Below are positions 15,840 to 25,568 of a stretch of DNA of 53,977 nt, in pieces. The DNA comes from CAZEAP01 sp964510315 (lineage in GTDB: Bacteria > Planctomycetota > Brocadiia > SM23-32). Under the pieces are notes generated by a model. The model was not told the origin of the DNA, searched no databases, and saw only the letters and a list, made by a program, of their open reading frames with translations. Location of the stretch: the NCBI GenBank assembly GCA_964510315.1, contig CAZEAP010000027.1:1-53977 (forward strand), read 5' to 3'. Numbering within the stretch: position 1 is the stretch's first letter; every line of letters begins with the position of its first letter. Made by a program: the position numbers and the translations under genes.

Positions 15840-16403
15840 TTACTTCCTGACCACGGCGATGCAGGCCGGGGGAACCGGCGTTGAGACGACGGTGGCCGGC
15901 CCGGCCCGCCACATGCGCACTCCGCGCTTGATTGCCTCGGCGACATCTATCTCCAGCACCTCGGGCGAGGCGCCGTGCCGGGACCCCACCCGGCGCGCCC
16001 ACTCCGGCGTCGTCGACAGGTGCACCATCCGGCGGCCCCGGGGCCTTATGCCTTCCCCGAGTATCCGCCCGCCTTTCCGCGTCGGCGTGCCGTGGTAAAG
16101 CTGCGCCGGCAGCTCGGAGGGCGCTGCGGGCGGCCGGCGCTCCCACATGGTCCGGCCCTGGGGGACGGAGTGGCCGAAGTTGGCGCGGATCCGCCCGCCG
16201 CGAATCTCGAAGCGGCGCTTCGGGTCGGCCTCCACCACATCTTTGATATTCTGCTCCCCTACCCCCATCCGCTCGGCCAGCTTAGCGATCGTCACGCGGG
16301 TGAAACCGTCGGGGTCGAGCCGAAGGTCCAGGTCCTCCGGGTGGTGGCGCAACAGGTAGGACAGCCGCTTGCTGAGCCTGACCGGTTCTTTCCTGCGGGG
16401 CAT
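15840..16403 (-). CDS. kptA: RNA 2'-phosphotransferase (Tpt1/KptA family)
   Basis: The 187-residue protein matches the KptA family in length and motifs: LSKRLSYLLRHHPE at the N-terminus (winged helix), LYHGTPTRKGGRIL near 110 and MVHLSTTPEWARRVGSRHG near 130. It transfers an internal RNA 2'-phosphate to NAD, giving ADP-ribose 1'',2''-cyclic phosphate. In eukaryotes this ends tRNA splicing; in bacteria the natural substrate is unclear, with RNA repair or ADP-ribosylation proposed. It lies 70 bp downstream of the Lon-like gene on the same strand. Confidence 0.9.
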   Translation of the reverse strand: MPRRKEPVRLSKRLSYLLRHHPEDLDLRLDPDGFTRVTIAKLAERMGVGEQNIKDVVEADPKRRFEIRGGRIRANFGHSVPQGRTMWERRPPAAPSELPAQLYHGTPTRKGGRILGEGIRPRGRRMVHLSTTPEWARRVGSRHGASPEVLEIDVAEAIKRGVRMWRAGPATVVSTPVPPACIAVVRK

Positions 16404-16473
16404 GGCGGGTCCGGCTACCGGCAGAGGTCATCGTCGTGTGCCGTTCTGACCGTCAGGTCGGCGCCCCAAAAAG

Positions 16474-18909
16474 TCAGTCTCCCTTCTCTTCTTCTCCACC
16501 CCCGGCGCCGCCGAACTCCTTCAGCACGTCGGCCATCTCCCGCAGACGGCGGTCGACGCGGCCGTAAACGCTGTCTTCGGGGAACCGGCCCTCCTCGTCC
16601 CGGGTGCCGGCGGAGACGCCGGTGAGCAGCTCGATCCCCTCCTCGACGGTATCTACGGCCCAGACGTGGAACTTGTCTTCTTCCACGGCCTCGACCACGT
16701 CCGGGCGCAGCATCAGGTTCTGGAGGTTGCGGGCGGGGATCAGCACGCCCTGCTCGCCGGTGAGCCCTTTGTCGCGGCAGACTTCGAAGAAGCCTTCCAC
16801 CTTCTGGTTGACGGCGCCGATGGGCTGTACTTCGCCGCGCTGGTTGACCGAGCCGGTGACGGCGATGTCCTGGCTGAGCGGCAGGTCGGCGAGGCTGGAG
16901 AGCAGGCAGTAGAGTTCGGCGCAGGAGGCGCTGTCTCCCTCCACCTCGGAGTAGGACTGCTCGAAGCAGAGCCGTGCCGAGAGGGAAAGCGGTTTGTCCT
17001 GCCCGAACAGGCGGGCGAGGTACCCGGTGAGGATGAGGACGCCCTTGTCGTGGATGCTGCCGCTCATCTCGCTTTCCCGCTCGATGTTGAGCACGCCGGC
17101 CCGGCCCACGGCGGTCATGCATGTAATGCGTGAGGGTTTGCCGAAACGATAGTCCCCCAGGTCCGCGACGGAGAGGCCGTTGACCTGCCCGGCGACCTCG
17201 CCTTCGGTGTCGATGAGTATCTGCCCCTCCTCGATCAGCCTCTGTATCTTGTCCTGCAGCATGCGGGAGCGCGTGCGGCGGGCCTCGATGGCGCGGTTCA
17301 CGTGGCGGGCTTCGACCTGTTGGGCGCCGTCGACGGCGGCCTCATGGCCGGCCTCCGCAATGGTGTCGGCCACGTAGAGGAACTGGGTGCTGAGCCGCTC
17401 CTGGTGGGCGGCCAGCCGTATGCCGTGCTCCATCAGCCGCACGGCCGCCTCCCGGGTGAAGGGCGGTAGTTCGCCTTCCTCGCAGCGGGCGGAGATGAAG
17501 GCCGCGTAGCGGTCGAGATGTTCCTGGTTGAAGTCCATCTCCACGTCGAAGTCAGCCTTGATCTTGAAGAGCCGCCGGAAATCCTCGTCCAGCATGTAGA
17601 GCAGGTGATAGACCAGGGGGCTGCCCACCAGCATGACGGTGACGTTGACCGGCATGGGTTCGGGCACGAGGGTGGCGGCGGGAGTGGGATGATAGCGTTC
17701 CCAGACGTTCTCTATCCGTACCTCGCCGGTGCGGATGATGCGCTTGAGCCCCTCCCAACTGAAGGGGTTGCGGAGCACGTCCAGCACCTGGAGGATGATA
17801 TAGCCGCCGTTGGCCCGGTGGATGGCCCCGCCTTTGACCATGGTGAAGTCGGTGGTCATCCCTCCCATCTGCATGCGGTATTCGATCTGGCCGAAAAGGT
17901 TGTAGAAGGTGGGGTTGCGCTCCTCGACGACAGGGGCGCCCTCGGTCCGGGAGTTGTCGATCACGACGTTGACTCGGTAGCGGTTGTAGAGCTGCCGTTT
18001 AGCCCGCGCGCGCAACTGCGCCACGAAGCCCTGTTCCTGATCGTCCTCCTTGAACAGATCAATGTTGTCCAGGATGTCTTCCCTGACCTCGTCCAGAAAC
18101 TGCACCACGTCGTCGAACTCGGCGTATTTCTCCTTCAGCTCCTCGATGAGGGGGCCCACGGCGAAGACCGCGACCTCCTGCTCCAGCTCTTCGGCCTCCT
18201 CCCGAGCCTCCTTCTCCAGCTCCCTGATGCGGGAGACGGTCTCTGAGGCGAGTTCCTGCACCTTCTCGCCCTTTTGGCGCAGCTCTTCCTGCTTCTCCGG
18301 GTCCAGCTCTTCGAACTCGTCGGCCGAGATGGGCTCCCCCTCCACCAGGGGAACGGCCACGATCCCCGCCGGGCTGACCTCCACTGCATGTTCCAGCTCC
18401 CGGGCTTTCTCCCGCAGTTCCTCCAGCAGTTCATTCCGCTGTTCCTGGAGTTCCTGCCGGACCTTGTTTCTGCGTTCCTGGTAGCTTTCCTCCTCGAATG
18501 CCTGCCCGATGTCCTCCCGGGACTCCTCGATCAGGTTGTCCATGTCCTGGTGCAGTTCGCGACCCTTGCCGGCGGGCAGCTCGATGGACTTTGGTTCGTC
18601 GGGCGTCTGGAAGTTGTGAACGTAGCACCAGTCGGAGGGTGTGGATTCCTCGCTTGCTTTCTTGCGGGCTTTGGCCCGGAGCGCCGAGTTTCGGCCGGTT
18701 CCCACCGGACCGGCGGCGAAGATGTTGAAGCCCGAGGCTTCCATGTCCAGCCCCTTCTCGATGGCCTCCATCGCCCTCTCCTGGCCGATGGTGTCGGTCA
18801 GGGGCTCAATCTCCTCCGTGCTGTCGAAAGAGAAAACGCTCGGATCAATCATCCTGCGCAGCTTCTCGGCCGGCAGTCGTTTCTCTTCCCGCAGTCCCGA
18901 TTTGCCCAT
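16474..18909 (-). CDS. Lon-like AAA+ protease (S16 family, LonB-type)
   Basis: The 811-residue protein begins with the LonB-type lead (TIGQERAMEAIEKGLDM) and a P-loop GPVGTGRN at 67-74, where Arg replaces the usual Lys. A long coiled-coil insert with Glu/Lys-rich helices lies at about 100-300, followed by the AAA+ module. The C-terminal S16 protease has Ser660 (GDSAS) and Lys703 (VNQKVEGF). Their 43-residue separation equals that of the E. coli Lon dyad. It should degrade misfolded or regulatory proteins in the cytoplasm. GGAGAG lies six bases before the start. Confidence 0.92.
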   Translation of the reverse strand: MGKSGLREEKRLPAEKLRRMIDPSVFSFDSTEEIEPLTDTIGQERAMEAIEKGLDMEASGFNIFAAGPVGTGRNSALRAKARKKASEESTPSDWCYVHNFQTPDEPKSIELPAGKGRELHQDMDNLIEESREDIGQAFEEESYQERRNKVRQELQEQRNELLEELREKARELEHAVEVSPAGIVAVPLVEGEPISADEFEELDPEKQEELRQKGEKVQELASETVSRIRELEKEAREEAEELEQEVAVFAVGPLIEELKEKYAEFDDVVQFLDEVREDILDNIDLFKEDDQEQGFVAQLRARAKRQLYNRYRVNVVIDNSRTEGAPVVEERNPTFYNLFGQIEYRMQMGGMTTDFTMVKGGAIHRANGGYIILQVLDVLRNPFSWEGLKRIIRTGEVRIENVWERYHPTPAATLVPEPMPVNVTVMLVGSPLVYHLLYMLDEDFRRLFKIKADFDVEMDFNQEHLDRYAAFISARCEEGELPPFTREAAVRLMEHGIRLAAHQERLSTQFLYVADTIAEAGHEAAVDGAQQVEARHVNRAIEARRTRSRMLQDKIQRLIEEGQILIDTEGEVAGQVNGLSVADLGDYRFGKPSRITCMTAVGRAGVLNIERESEMSGSIHDKGVLILTGYLARLFGQDKPLSLSARLCFEQSYSEVEGDSASCAELYCLLSSLADLPLSQDIAVTGSVNQRGEVQPIGAVNQKVEGFFEVCRDKGLTGEQGVLIPARNLQNLMLRPDVVEAVEEDKFHVWAVDTVEEGIELLTGVSAGTRDEEGRFPEDSVYGRVDRRLREMADVLKEFGGAGGGEEEKGD

Positions 18910-19632
18910 CTGTCGCTCTCCATTTAAGGCCCACAGTCAACTCGTCGCTCCCTCGGCGGCGCCCCCACGCCGCAAAAGGCCGCGTCCGGCCGGCAGGCGA
19001 AGGCCGGACTTGCCCCCGTAATGGATTGTTGATACCGTCCCTGAGCGGCTCTGTCAAACAAACGGCCCGTCGACCCGCGGCGGCCCGTTGAGGCCGGCGA
19101 ACCGGAGTATAGGAACCACGGAGGGCACGGAGAGAGCCAACGGCACAGTTGGGCACAACGGCAAGTGGAACCGCAGAGGACGCAGAGCAACACAGAGTAA
19201 CGACGAACGACAGAGGGGAACCACGAACGACACGGAGAGCACGGAGAACCACGACGACTGAAGGCAGGCGCGAGAGCGGAGCGCCGCTCCGGATGCCATC
19301 CTGAGCGAGCGCATTCTCAGCGAGCGAAGGAGCACGGCGTTTGGTCCAGAGCACCTGGCACGGCTGGCGCCGGTTTCGGGCGGAGGAGGCGAACGGTGAC
19401 GGTGCAGGTTCAGGGCAGCAGAACGGCAAGATGCGTTCGGCGCCTCCACGTGCTTCGTAGCGAAGGTTGCTTCGCGCAGTAGTAGAAGACAGGGCGCCTC
19501 AGCATGACGGCGTGGCAGGCGCCGGGCCGATTTGAGTACCGATGGATGCTTTCTACAGAGCAAATTCATAATTCTCAGGGCATCTTCGACCTCGCGCATA
19601 TGAAGAGTGCTCCCCCGGCCTGATAGGCGGAC
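18910..19632. repeat. Gene-free interval with dispersed repeats
   Basis: No gene is supported here. The interval contains CACGGAG/CGCAGAG purine-rich degenerate repeats (about 19110-19260), a CATCCTGAGCGAGCGCAT repeat (about 19300) and a copy of the family GGCAGGCGCCGGGCCGATT...GGATGCTTTCTA (about 19507-19560). The last two recur before 32461 and at the window end. The repeat lies directly upstream of the Mut7-C gene. Confidence 0.7.
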
Positions 19633-20178
19633 ATGAACCCTCCAGAACGCTTCTTCTGCGATGCGATGCTCGGCGGGCTGGCCCGGTGGCTTCGGGCCGC
19701 CGGCTACGACACCATTTTCGACGCGCACATACGCGACGGAGCCCTGGTCCGCCGCTGCCACGAGGAGGGGCGTCGGCTCCTGACCAGCGACGGGGAGCTG
19801 ATGGAGCGCTACGCGGTGACCGAGGGGGTGGTGGAAAGCCTGTTCATTCCTCGGAACACGCGTCCCGTTCGCCAACTGGCCCACGTGATGGACGAGCTGC
19901 ATCTGAAGCTGCGGGACCCCCGATGCATGGTGTGTAACGGAGAACTGGCGGACGTGCCGCCGGAGGAAGTTCGGGAACAGGTCCCTCCCCGGGTCCGGGA
20001 AGCGTGCGACCGGTTCTTCCGGTGCCGGGGATGCGGGAAGACCTACTGGCGGGGCACCCACTGGGAGAGCATCCGGCGGAAACTCCGCAGGGCGGCCGGC
20101 CTGGAACGGCAGGACAGAGAGACCGATGATTCACTTGCGTCGGAAGACGGTTTGGCACATAATAGCAACACTGGGTGA
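19633..20178 (+). CDS. Mut7-C domain protein (PIN-like RNase plus zinc ribbon)
   Basis: The 181-residue protein has an N-terminal PIN-like fold with conserved acidic residues (RFFCDAMLGGLARWLRAAGYD, LLTSDGELMERY). A C-terminal zinc ribbon follows (CMVCNGEL about 104-111 and CRGCGKTYWRGTHW about 136-149). This is the Mut7-C arrangement, predicted to be an RNase. It lacks the ubiquitin-like domain found in some relatives. It stands alone, with a dispersed repeat just upstream and the phosphatase gene downstream. Confidence 0.85.
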   Translation: MNPPERFFCDAMLGGLARWLRAAGYDTIFDAHIRDGALVRRCHEEGRRLLTSDGELMERYAVTEGVVESLFIPRNTRPVRQLAHVMDELHLKLRDPRCMVCNGELADVPPEEVREQVPPRVREACDRFFRCRGCGKTYWRGTHWESIRRKLRRAAGLERQDRETDDSLASEDGLAHNSNTG

Positions 20179-20285
20179 GGTTTAGAGTTGATAACAGTGT
20201 CGGGCAAAAGCCAGAGAATTCTCCAGATCTGTTCCCTCCTAAACGCTTGTGCCCGCGGCGTTTATGCCCTTGAGAAGCACTGGAT

Positions 20286-21656
20286 ATGTCCGGAGTAGAA
20301 CACGCATCTGAGGCGCACGATTCGGGCGAGCAGCCTGTTCCGTCCGACCCCTCCGAGTTGAAGGAACAGGTGCTCGGCCTGCGCCGTCAGCTCCAGCGGG
20401 CGCAGTTGCGCATCGAGTCCCTGGAGAAATCCCTGAAGTCCAAGGGCTCGACCGAAGGTATCGTGCGCCCGGCCGGGCGCGACCGCAAACTGCTGGCCGA
20501 ACAGCTCGAACGCCAGGCTATGCTGCTGGAACGTGACGAGCAGGTAGCCCGGGAGCTGCAGAGAAGCCTTCGGCCGGTTACCGACGAATCCGTCGAAGGC
20601 GTTCAGTTCGCCATCCAGTCCAAGCCCGGAACGAGGGTCGGCGGTGATTTCTACGACATCATCAACCTGTCCGACAACTTCATTGCCTTCCTCATAGCCG
20701 ACGTCAGTGGCTACGGGCTGCCGGCCGCAGTCATCATGGCGACCGGGCGACTGGCCTTCCGCACCTACGCCAGTGACGAGCTGAATCCCCGCCGCATCAT
20801 GGAAAACGTCAACAGAGCGCTTCTTCGCAGCACCCTCGCCGGCCACTACATGACCGCCTTCCTCGCCGTGCTGGACACCGAACTGCTCAGCCTCCAGTAC
20901 GTTAACGCCAGCCACTGCTGCCCTTTCGTGATACGCGACGGCGGGGTCATCCCGCTGGACACCGAGGGGCTGTTCGTCGGCATGTTCGAAGACGGACAGT
21001 ACGAACAGAAGGGCATTCAGTTGGAGCAGAACGACCGCATCTTCCTCTACACCGACGGGCTGCTGAAGGGGTTCGAGTCCCGTGACCGCCGCGAATCGGA
21101 GCAGAAGCTGCAGAGCTATCTGAAGGAGAAGGGCGCTCTGGATATCGAGTCCATGGTCACCAGCCTGGCGGGCGTGATGGAAGAACCCGAAGACGACGTC
21201 GCTCTGCTCGGGGTGGAGTTGCTCCTGGAGAAGGCCCAACGCAAGGAGATCGCCATCCCCAGCATCCCCAGCGAACTGAACCACGTCGAAGACGCCATCC
21301 TGCCGGTTCTGGACAACAAGGGCTACGGAGAGCGCAGCCGGTTCGCCGTGAAACTCGCCCTGGAGGAGGCCGTCATCAACGCCATCAAGCACGGCAACGA
21401 GCTGGACGATACCAAGAAGGTGGGCATCAGCTTCTACGTGGGCGAGGACCGGGTGGTCATTACCGTCACCGACGAAGGCGAAGGCTTCCAGCCCGAGGAG
21501 GTGCCCGACCCCACGAGTGGGGACAACCTGCTGGCCACCTCCGGCAGAGGACTGGCCCTGATGCGGGCGTCGATGGACGAAATCCGTTACAACGACAGTG
21601 GCAACGAGGTGACGTTGGTGAAATACGCACCCTGGGCCGCCGGCAAACAAACCTGA
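20286..21656 (+). CDS. SpoIIE/RsbU-type PP2C phosphatase with C-terminal RsbW-like kinase domain
   Basis: The 456-residue protein has an N-terminal coiled coil (about 25-90). A PP2C/SpoIIE phosphatase domain follows (about 100-320), with metal-binding GGDFYDI, IADVSGYG and EDDVALLG. A GHKL ATPase domain of the RsbW type (about 325-450) has EEAVINAIKHGNE, DEGEGF and GRGLALMRASMDEI. It joins phosphatase and anti-sigma-kinase functions of a partner-switching system in one chain. The STAS protein encoded 24 bp downstream is its obvious substrate. Confidence 0.92.
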   Translation: MSGVEHASEAHDSGEQPVPSDPSELKEQVLGLRRQLQRAQLRIESLEKSLKSKGSTEGIVRPAGRDRKLLAEQLERQAMLLERDEQVARELQRSLRPVTDESVEGVQFAIQSKPGTRVGGDFYDIINLSDNFIAFLIADVSGYGLPAAVIMATGRLAFRTYASDELNPRRIMENVNRALLRSTLAGHYMTAFLAVLDTELLSLQYVNASHCCPFVIRDGGVIPLDTEGLFVGMFEDGQYEQKGIQLEQNDRIFLYTDGLLKGFESRDRRESEQKLQSYLKEKGALDIESMVTSLAGVMEEPEDDVALLGVELLLEKAQRKEIAIPSIPSELNHVEDAILPVLDNKGYGERSRFAVKLALEEAVINAIKHGNELDDTKKVGISFYVGEDRVVITVTDEGEGFQPEEVPDPTSGDNLLATSGRGLALMRASMDEIRYNDSGNEVTLVKYAPWAAGKQT

Positions 21657-21680
21657 CCTCTCAACCACCGAATTACACCA

Positions 21681-22037
21681 ATGGCCAGAGACACCGCGCA
21701 GAACGCGACGATAGATAAAGAGTTCCACGATGACGCCTGCATACTCCACGTCTCCGGCCAGATGAGGGAGGCCGGCGCCGACATGCTCCGGGAAGAGCTG
21801 GACGAAGTCCTGGAGGACGGCCACTACCAGTTGGTCTTCGACATGGGGGATGTTTCGTTTATCAGCTCAACCGGCCTCGGCCAGATGATGCGGGCCTTCC
21901 GCACCGCAACTGAAAACGGCGGCTACGTCCGCATCGTCGACCCCCAGCCGCTGGTCGAAGAGGTCTTCCGCTTCACCAAACTCCACACCCTCATCGGAAT
22001 CTTCCCCACCGTGGAGGAAGCCCTCGAGGCCGAGTAA
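21681..22037 (+). CDS. STAS-domain anti-sigma factor antagonist (SpoIIAA/RsbV type)
   Basis: The 118-residue single-domain protein carries the STAS phosphorylation loop VSFISSTGLGQMM, with the serine of SSTGLG as the likely target. In partner switching, its phosphorylation state decides whether it binds the kinase-type anti-sigma protein. It is co-directional with the phosphatase-kinase gene 24 bp upstream and probably co-transcribed. No sigma factor gene is visible nearby, so the output could be another target. Confidence 0.92.
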   Translation: MARDTAQNATIDKEFHDDACILHVSGQMREAGADMLREELDEVLEDGHYQLVFDMGDVSFISSTGLGQMMRAFRTATENGGYVRIVDPQPLVEEVFRFTKLHTLIGIFPTVEEALEAE

Positions 22038-22053
22038 GCCCGGCCCCCGGCCT

Positions 22054-23115
22054 CTACGGTGCCACCGGGCGCCCGGCCCGGGCGGATTCGTAGACCGCCA
22101 GCACTATCTGCACGGCGTGTCGCGCCTCCTGGTGCGTGACCTCCGGCGCGTTGCCGTTGAGCACGGCGGCCACGAAGTTCTCGATCTGCCGCCGGTGGGA
22201 GTCCCCGTAACAGCGCTTCCCGGGAGTGGCCGCCGCCTCGGCACGGCGCGAGGCCCTCTGGATCTCCTGCCGCAGTTCCCTCTCGGCCTCCTCGTCGCTC
22301 AGGCTCAGTCCGGACACCCGGCCTCCGCCGCCGGTCGACAGCGCGAAGGAGCCCTCCGTGCCGCAGAAAACGACCCGTGCGTCGAAGTCCAGGTGGCTTC
22401 CAGCGGTGGCTTCGATCGTCCCCACCGCACCGCCGGCAAACTCCAGGGAGGCGCTCGCGGTGTCCTCCGTCTCGATGCAGCCGCCGAGGCTGCGATTCGT
22501 CCAGCGGCCGAACACGCTGGTCACCGGGCCGGTCAGCCATTGCAGCATGTCGATGCTGTGGATCGCCTGGTTGATCAGCACGCCCCCGCCCTCCCCGTCC
22601 CAGGTTCCGCGCCACGGGGCACTCTCGTAATACTCTCGGCTCCGGTGCACGTGGACGCGAACCCCGGCCGTCAGGGCTTCTCCGAACAGGCCGTCCCGGA
22701 CGGCCCGCCGGGCGATCCGCGCTGCCGGGTCGAAGCGGTGCTGGAAGACCCCGCCGAGCATCCGACCCGTCCGTTCGGCCGCCTCCGACATGCGCTCCAG
22801 GTCCTCCCGCCGGATAGCCAGGGGTTTCTCGCACAGCACGTGGGCGCCGGCCCGGAGAGAAGCCACGGTGATCTCGGCGTGGTTGTGGTGCGGGGTGCAG
22901 ATGCTGACCGCGTCGGGCCGCGCCACACGCAGCATCTCCTCGTAGTCGGCGTAGGGCGTCCCGCCGTAGGTCTCGGCGCACCGCTCGGCTCGCTCGGGGA
23001 CAACGTCGCAGGTGGCGACCAGCTCGGCAGCGGGGCACAGACGCACAGCCTCGGCGTGGACGGGGCCGACCACGCCGCAGCCTATGAGGGCATAGTTAAC
23101 CTTGTTGTTGGACAT
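22054..23115 (-). CDS. Gfo/Idh/MocA family oxidoreductase
   Basis: The 353-residue protein has an N-terminal Rossmann fold (LIGCGVVGPVHAEAV) and the family's CEKPLAIRREDL motif with the catalytic-site Lys near residue 97. The C-terminal domain contains GGVLINQAIHSIDMLQWLTG. Members oxidise or reduce sugars, cyclitols and related compounds with NAD(P); the substrate is unknown here. It converges with the STAS gene and lies 180 bp downstream of the flippase-like gene on the same strand. Confidence 0.88.
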   Translation of the reverse strand: MSNNKVNYALIGCGVVGPVHAEAVRLCPAAELVATCDVVPERAERCAETYGGTPYADYEEMLRVARPDAVSICTPHHNHAEITVASLRAGAHVLCEKPLAIRREDLERMSEAAERTGRMLGGVFQHRFDPAARIARRAVRDGLFGEALTAGVRVHVHRSREYYESAPWRGTWDGEGGGVLINQAIHSIDMLQWLTGPVTSVFGRWTNRSLGGCIETEDTASASLEFAGGAVGTIEATAGSHLDFDARVVFCGTEGSFALSTGGGGRVSGLSLSDEEAERELRQEIQRASRRAEAAATPGKRCYGDSHRRQIENFVAAVLNGNAPEVTHQEARHAVQIVLAVYESARAGRPVAP

Positions 23116-23295
23116 GACAGGTCACGTCTGCTACAGGAGACATCTCGCGCCGCCGGGGACGCATTTGCGAACCGTAAAGAAGCCGTACCCTTCCATCGGG
23201 GTCGCCGCATGGTATGGGGCCGAAGGCGTTTGTCAAGGTAACCGGGAGCGAATGGCGCAAGGGCCGCCGGTTTCCGCGCAACCGACTCGCTCGGC

Positions 23296-24360
23296 TCAAG
23301 GTTCCCCTCCCGGTTCCGCTGCCGCCCTGGAGGCGGCGGCCAGCTTCCGCAGGTTCAGCCCTTCATACCAGAGCACCGCCAGACCGACCGCGGTGATGGG
23401 GAACACGTTGACCGCCCACATCATGGTGGCGAACGCTCCCGCCTCCCCCTCCGGCACCCCGTATAGCTGCACGCCCGCCATGGCGGCGACCTGGAATATG
23501 CCGATGAATCCGGGGGCCTGGGGGACCACAACGGCCACCGTCACCAGCACCTGGGCCAGCAGGACGCCGGCAAACGGTATCTCCAGGTCAAAACTCCTGG
23601 CCACCCACCAGGTGCTGAGCGGGAAGCACAGCCATATACCCAGCGTCAGCGCCACGGCCAGGACGACCCGGGAAGGGCTCTTCAAGAAGGACAGCGATTC
23701 CACCGCGGACCGCATGAAGCCGTTCAGGGGTTCCCGCCAGGGCGAGGGAAACACGCGCAGGAAGAAATCGGTAACCCCCAGCACCCATGAAGGCCGGAAG
23801 GCCATCGTCACAAGCGCCGCCATGACCAGGAGGGTGAACGCGGCGAACCAGAGCCCCCTGGCGTGAAGCTGCTCCACCAGCATCGTCCCCCGCTCCGTCG
23901 CCTCCGCGCCGCCGGTCGCCGTCGGCAGCAGAAGGGTCAGAAACAGCAGAAAGGTGGCCCCCACCAGGTCGAACAGCCTTTCCAGCCCCATGGCCGTGCC
24001 GGCGGCGTGGCCGAAGCTCATCCCGCTCAGCCTGTGCAGCACATAAGGGCGGATCACCTCCCCGGCCCGTAGCGGCAACACGCAGCTCGACATGAACCCG
24101 ATGCAGGTGGCCGCCCCGACCTGGCCGGCGGGAACGTCCGCCACCGGCTTCAGAAAAACCTTCCACCGAACGGTCCTCAGCACGTAAACCCCGGCGATGA
24201 AAGCCACCGAGGGCACCAGGAAGCGGTAGTCCGCCCCGGCGAAGGCCCGCCCCACCTGGTCCCAGTTGCCGCTCAGCCGGTAGAGGAAGAAGGCCACCGC
24301 CGCCGCGCTGATCAGCAGACTCAGCGCAACCATCACGGGGCGTTTCCATCTTCTCTGCAT
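23296..24360 (-). CDS. Lysylphosphatidylglycerol synthase/UPF0104-type membrane flippase
   Basis: The 354-residue polytopic membrane protein has about eight hydrophobic helices (for example VALSLLISAAAVAFFLYRL, ATFLLFLTLLLPTA, TLLVMAALVTMAF). Family motifs are LRTVRWKVFLKP, VLPLRAGEVIRPYVLHR and ATAMGLERLFDL-like segments, here GTAMGLERLFDLVG. The family moves lipids or lipid-linked sugars across the membrane. The annotated frame opens at 24423, but the ATG at 24360 precedes the first membrane helix directly, and the extra residues are Gly/Pro-rich, so I prefer 24360. Confidence 0.82.
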   Translation of the reverse strand: MQRRWKRPVMVALSLLISAAAVAFFLYRLSGNWDQVGRAFAGADYRFLVPSVAFIAGVYVLRTVRWKVFLKPVADVPAGQVGAATCIGFMSSCVLPLRAGEVIRPYVLHRLSGMSFGHAAGTAMGLERLFDLVGATFLLFLTLLLPTATGGAEATERGTMLVEQLHARGLWFAAFTLLVMAALVTMAFRPSWVLGVTDFFLRVFPSPWREPLNGFMRSAVESLSFLKSPSRVVLAVALTLGIWLCFPLSTWWVARSFDLEIPFAGVLLAQVLVTVAVVVPQAPGFIGIFQVAAMAGVQLYGVPEGEAGAFATMMWAVNVFPITAVGLAVLWYEGLNLRKLAAASRAAAEPGGEP

Positions 24361-24433
24361 CGGGGGACTCCCGCCGGCGCCCGGAGAGCCCCCACTGTAG
24401 CCGAACGCCTCAGCGCCTTGCAAACGGCCCGCG

Positions 24434-25422
24434 CTGCACGACCGCGCCGCTTCGCGGCGCCGACGCTAAACGTGTACCGGTCGTACGGCCGGCGACTCCG
24501 ATGTGGCGCACGGGCTGAATCGCCCGCTCCGCGGGCTCCTGTATGGGGTGGGACGCCGATATCCCCGGGTTCGCCCGCTTCGCGGGGGTCACCCGGGGCT
24601 ACGGCTGAGGCGCCCCCTGTCGGGGGCTCTTGACGGGAGGCCCGGTCCCCGGGCGCGAGTCTGAGCTGCCACGAAAATCCGAGACCGTCAAGAAAGCAAC
24701 CTGACGGTGTAGTGACGTAGGAGGCCCCGCAGGGGCCATGTAATGGAGGCCGGGGCTTCAGCCCCGGTTGCCGGCGCATGAAAGCTAATTGTGCGCCCCG
24801 GAGCGGGCGCGGTCGGTGCGAGCATTCTGAAATTCACCGCGCCCCTGTGGGGCGCATTTCGCTTATCCGGCTCATCACCGGGGCTGAAGCCCCGGCCTGC
24901 ACGACCGCGCCGCTCCGCGGCGCCGACGCTAAACGTGTACCGGCCGTACGGCCGGCGACTCCGATGTGGCGCACGGGCTGAATCGCCCGCTCCGCGGGCT
25001 CCTGTATGGGGTGGGACGCCGATATCCCCGGGTTCGCCCGCTTCGCGGGGGTCACCCGGGGCTACGGCTGAGGCGCCCCCTGTCGGGGGCTCTTGACGGG
25101 AGGCCCGGTCCCCGGGCGCGAGTCTGAGCTGCCACGAAAATCCGAGACCGTCAAGTATGTGACGCGCCTTGTATGTTTGCAGAAAGCAACCTGACGGTGT
25201 CGTGACGTCGGAGGCCCCGCAGGGGCCATGTAATGGAGGCCGGGGCTTCAGCCCCGGTTGCCGGCGCATGAAAGCTAATTGTGCGCCCCGGAGCGGGCGC
25301 GGTCGGTGCGAGCATTCTGAAATTCACCGCGCCCCTGTGGGGCGCATTTCGCTTATCCGGCTCATCACCGGGGCTGAAGCCCCGGCCTGCACGACCGCGC
25401 CGCTCCGCGGCGCCGACGCTAA
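24434..25422. repeat. Tandem duplication of a multi-hairpin repeat unit
   Basis: Unit A (24434-24896, 463 bp) is followed head to tail by near-identical unit B (24897-25386, 490 bp) and the first 36 bases of a third unit. B differs mainly by a 27-bp insertion after 25155. Each unit is a string of perfect hairpins: GCGCCGCTCCGCGGCGC, GGCCGTACGGCC, CCCGCTCCGCGGG, CCCGCTTCGCGGG, GCCCCCTGTCGGGGGC, GGCCCCGCAGGGGCC and CCGGGGCTTCAGCCCCGG. A CTTGACGG block and a later CCGTCAAG block enclose about 60 bp. A diverged unit lies at 431-690. Together with the GH3 leader this explains the gene-free interval 24361-25568. Confidence 0.85.
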
Positions 25423-25568
25423 AAGCACACAGGCGCCCGCTCTGCAGGCCGCGCCGCTCACGGTTCCGGCGACTTGCGCCGGCCCGGCCGGGGCGCTATG
25501 CTCCGCCTCCGGACGCCCTCTTATGGGCAGGTCCCTTTGAAAACCACTCCACCCTGCGGAGGCGCCGG

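Noticed and set aside
24418..25540. Several open frames in the hairpin repeats (for example the extended N-terminus of the GH3 frame from 25281)
   Set aside because: Their sequence is just translated repeat; the GH3 ribosome-binding site and family N-terminus place the start at 25569.
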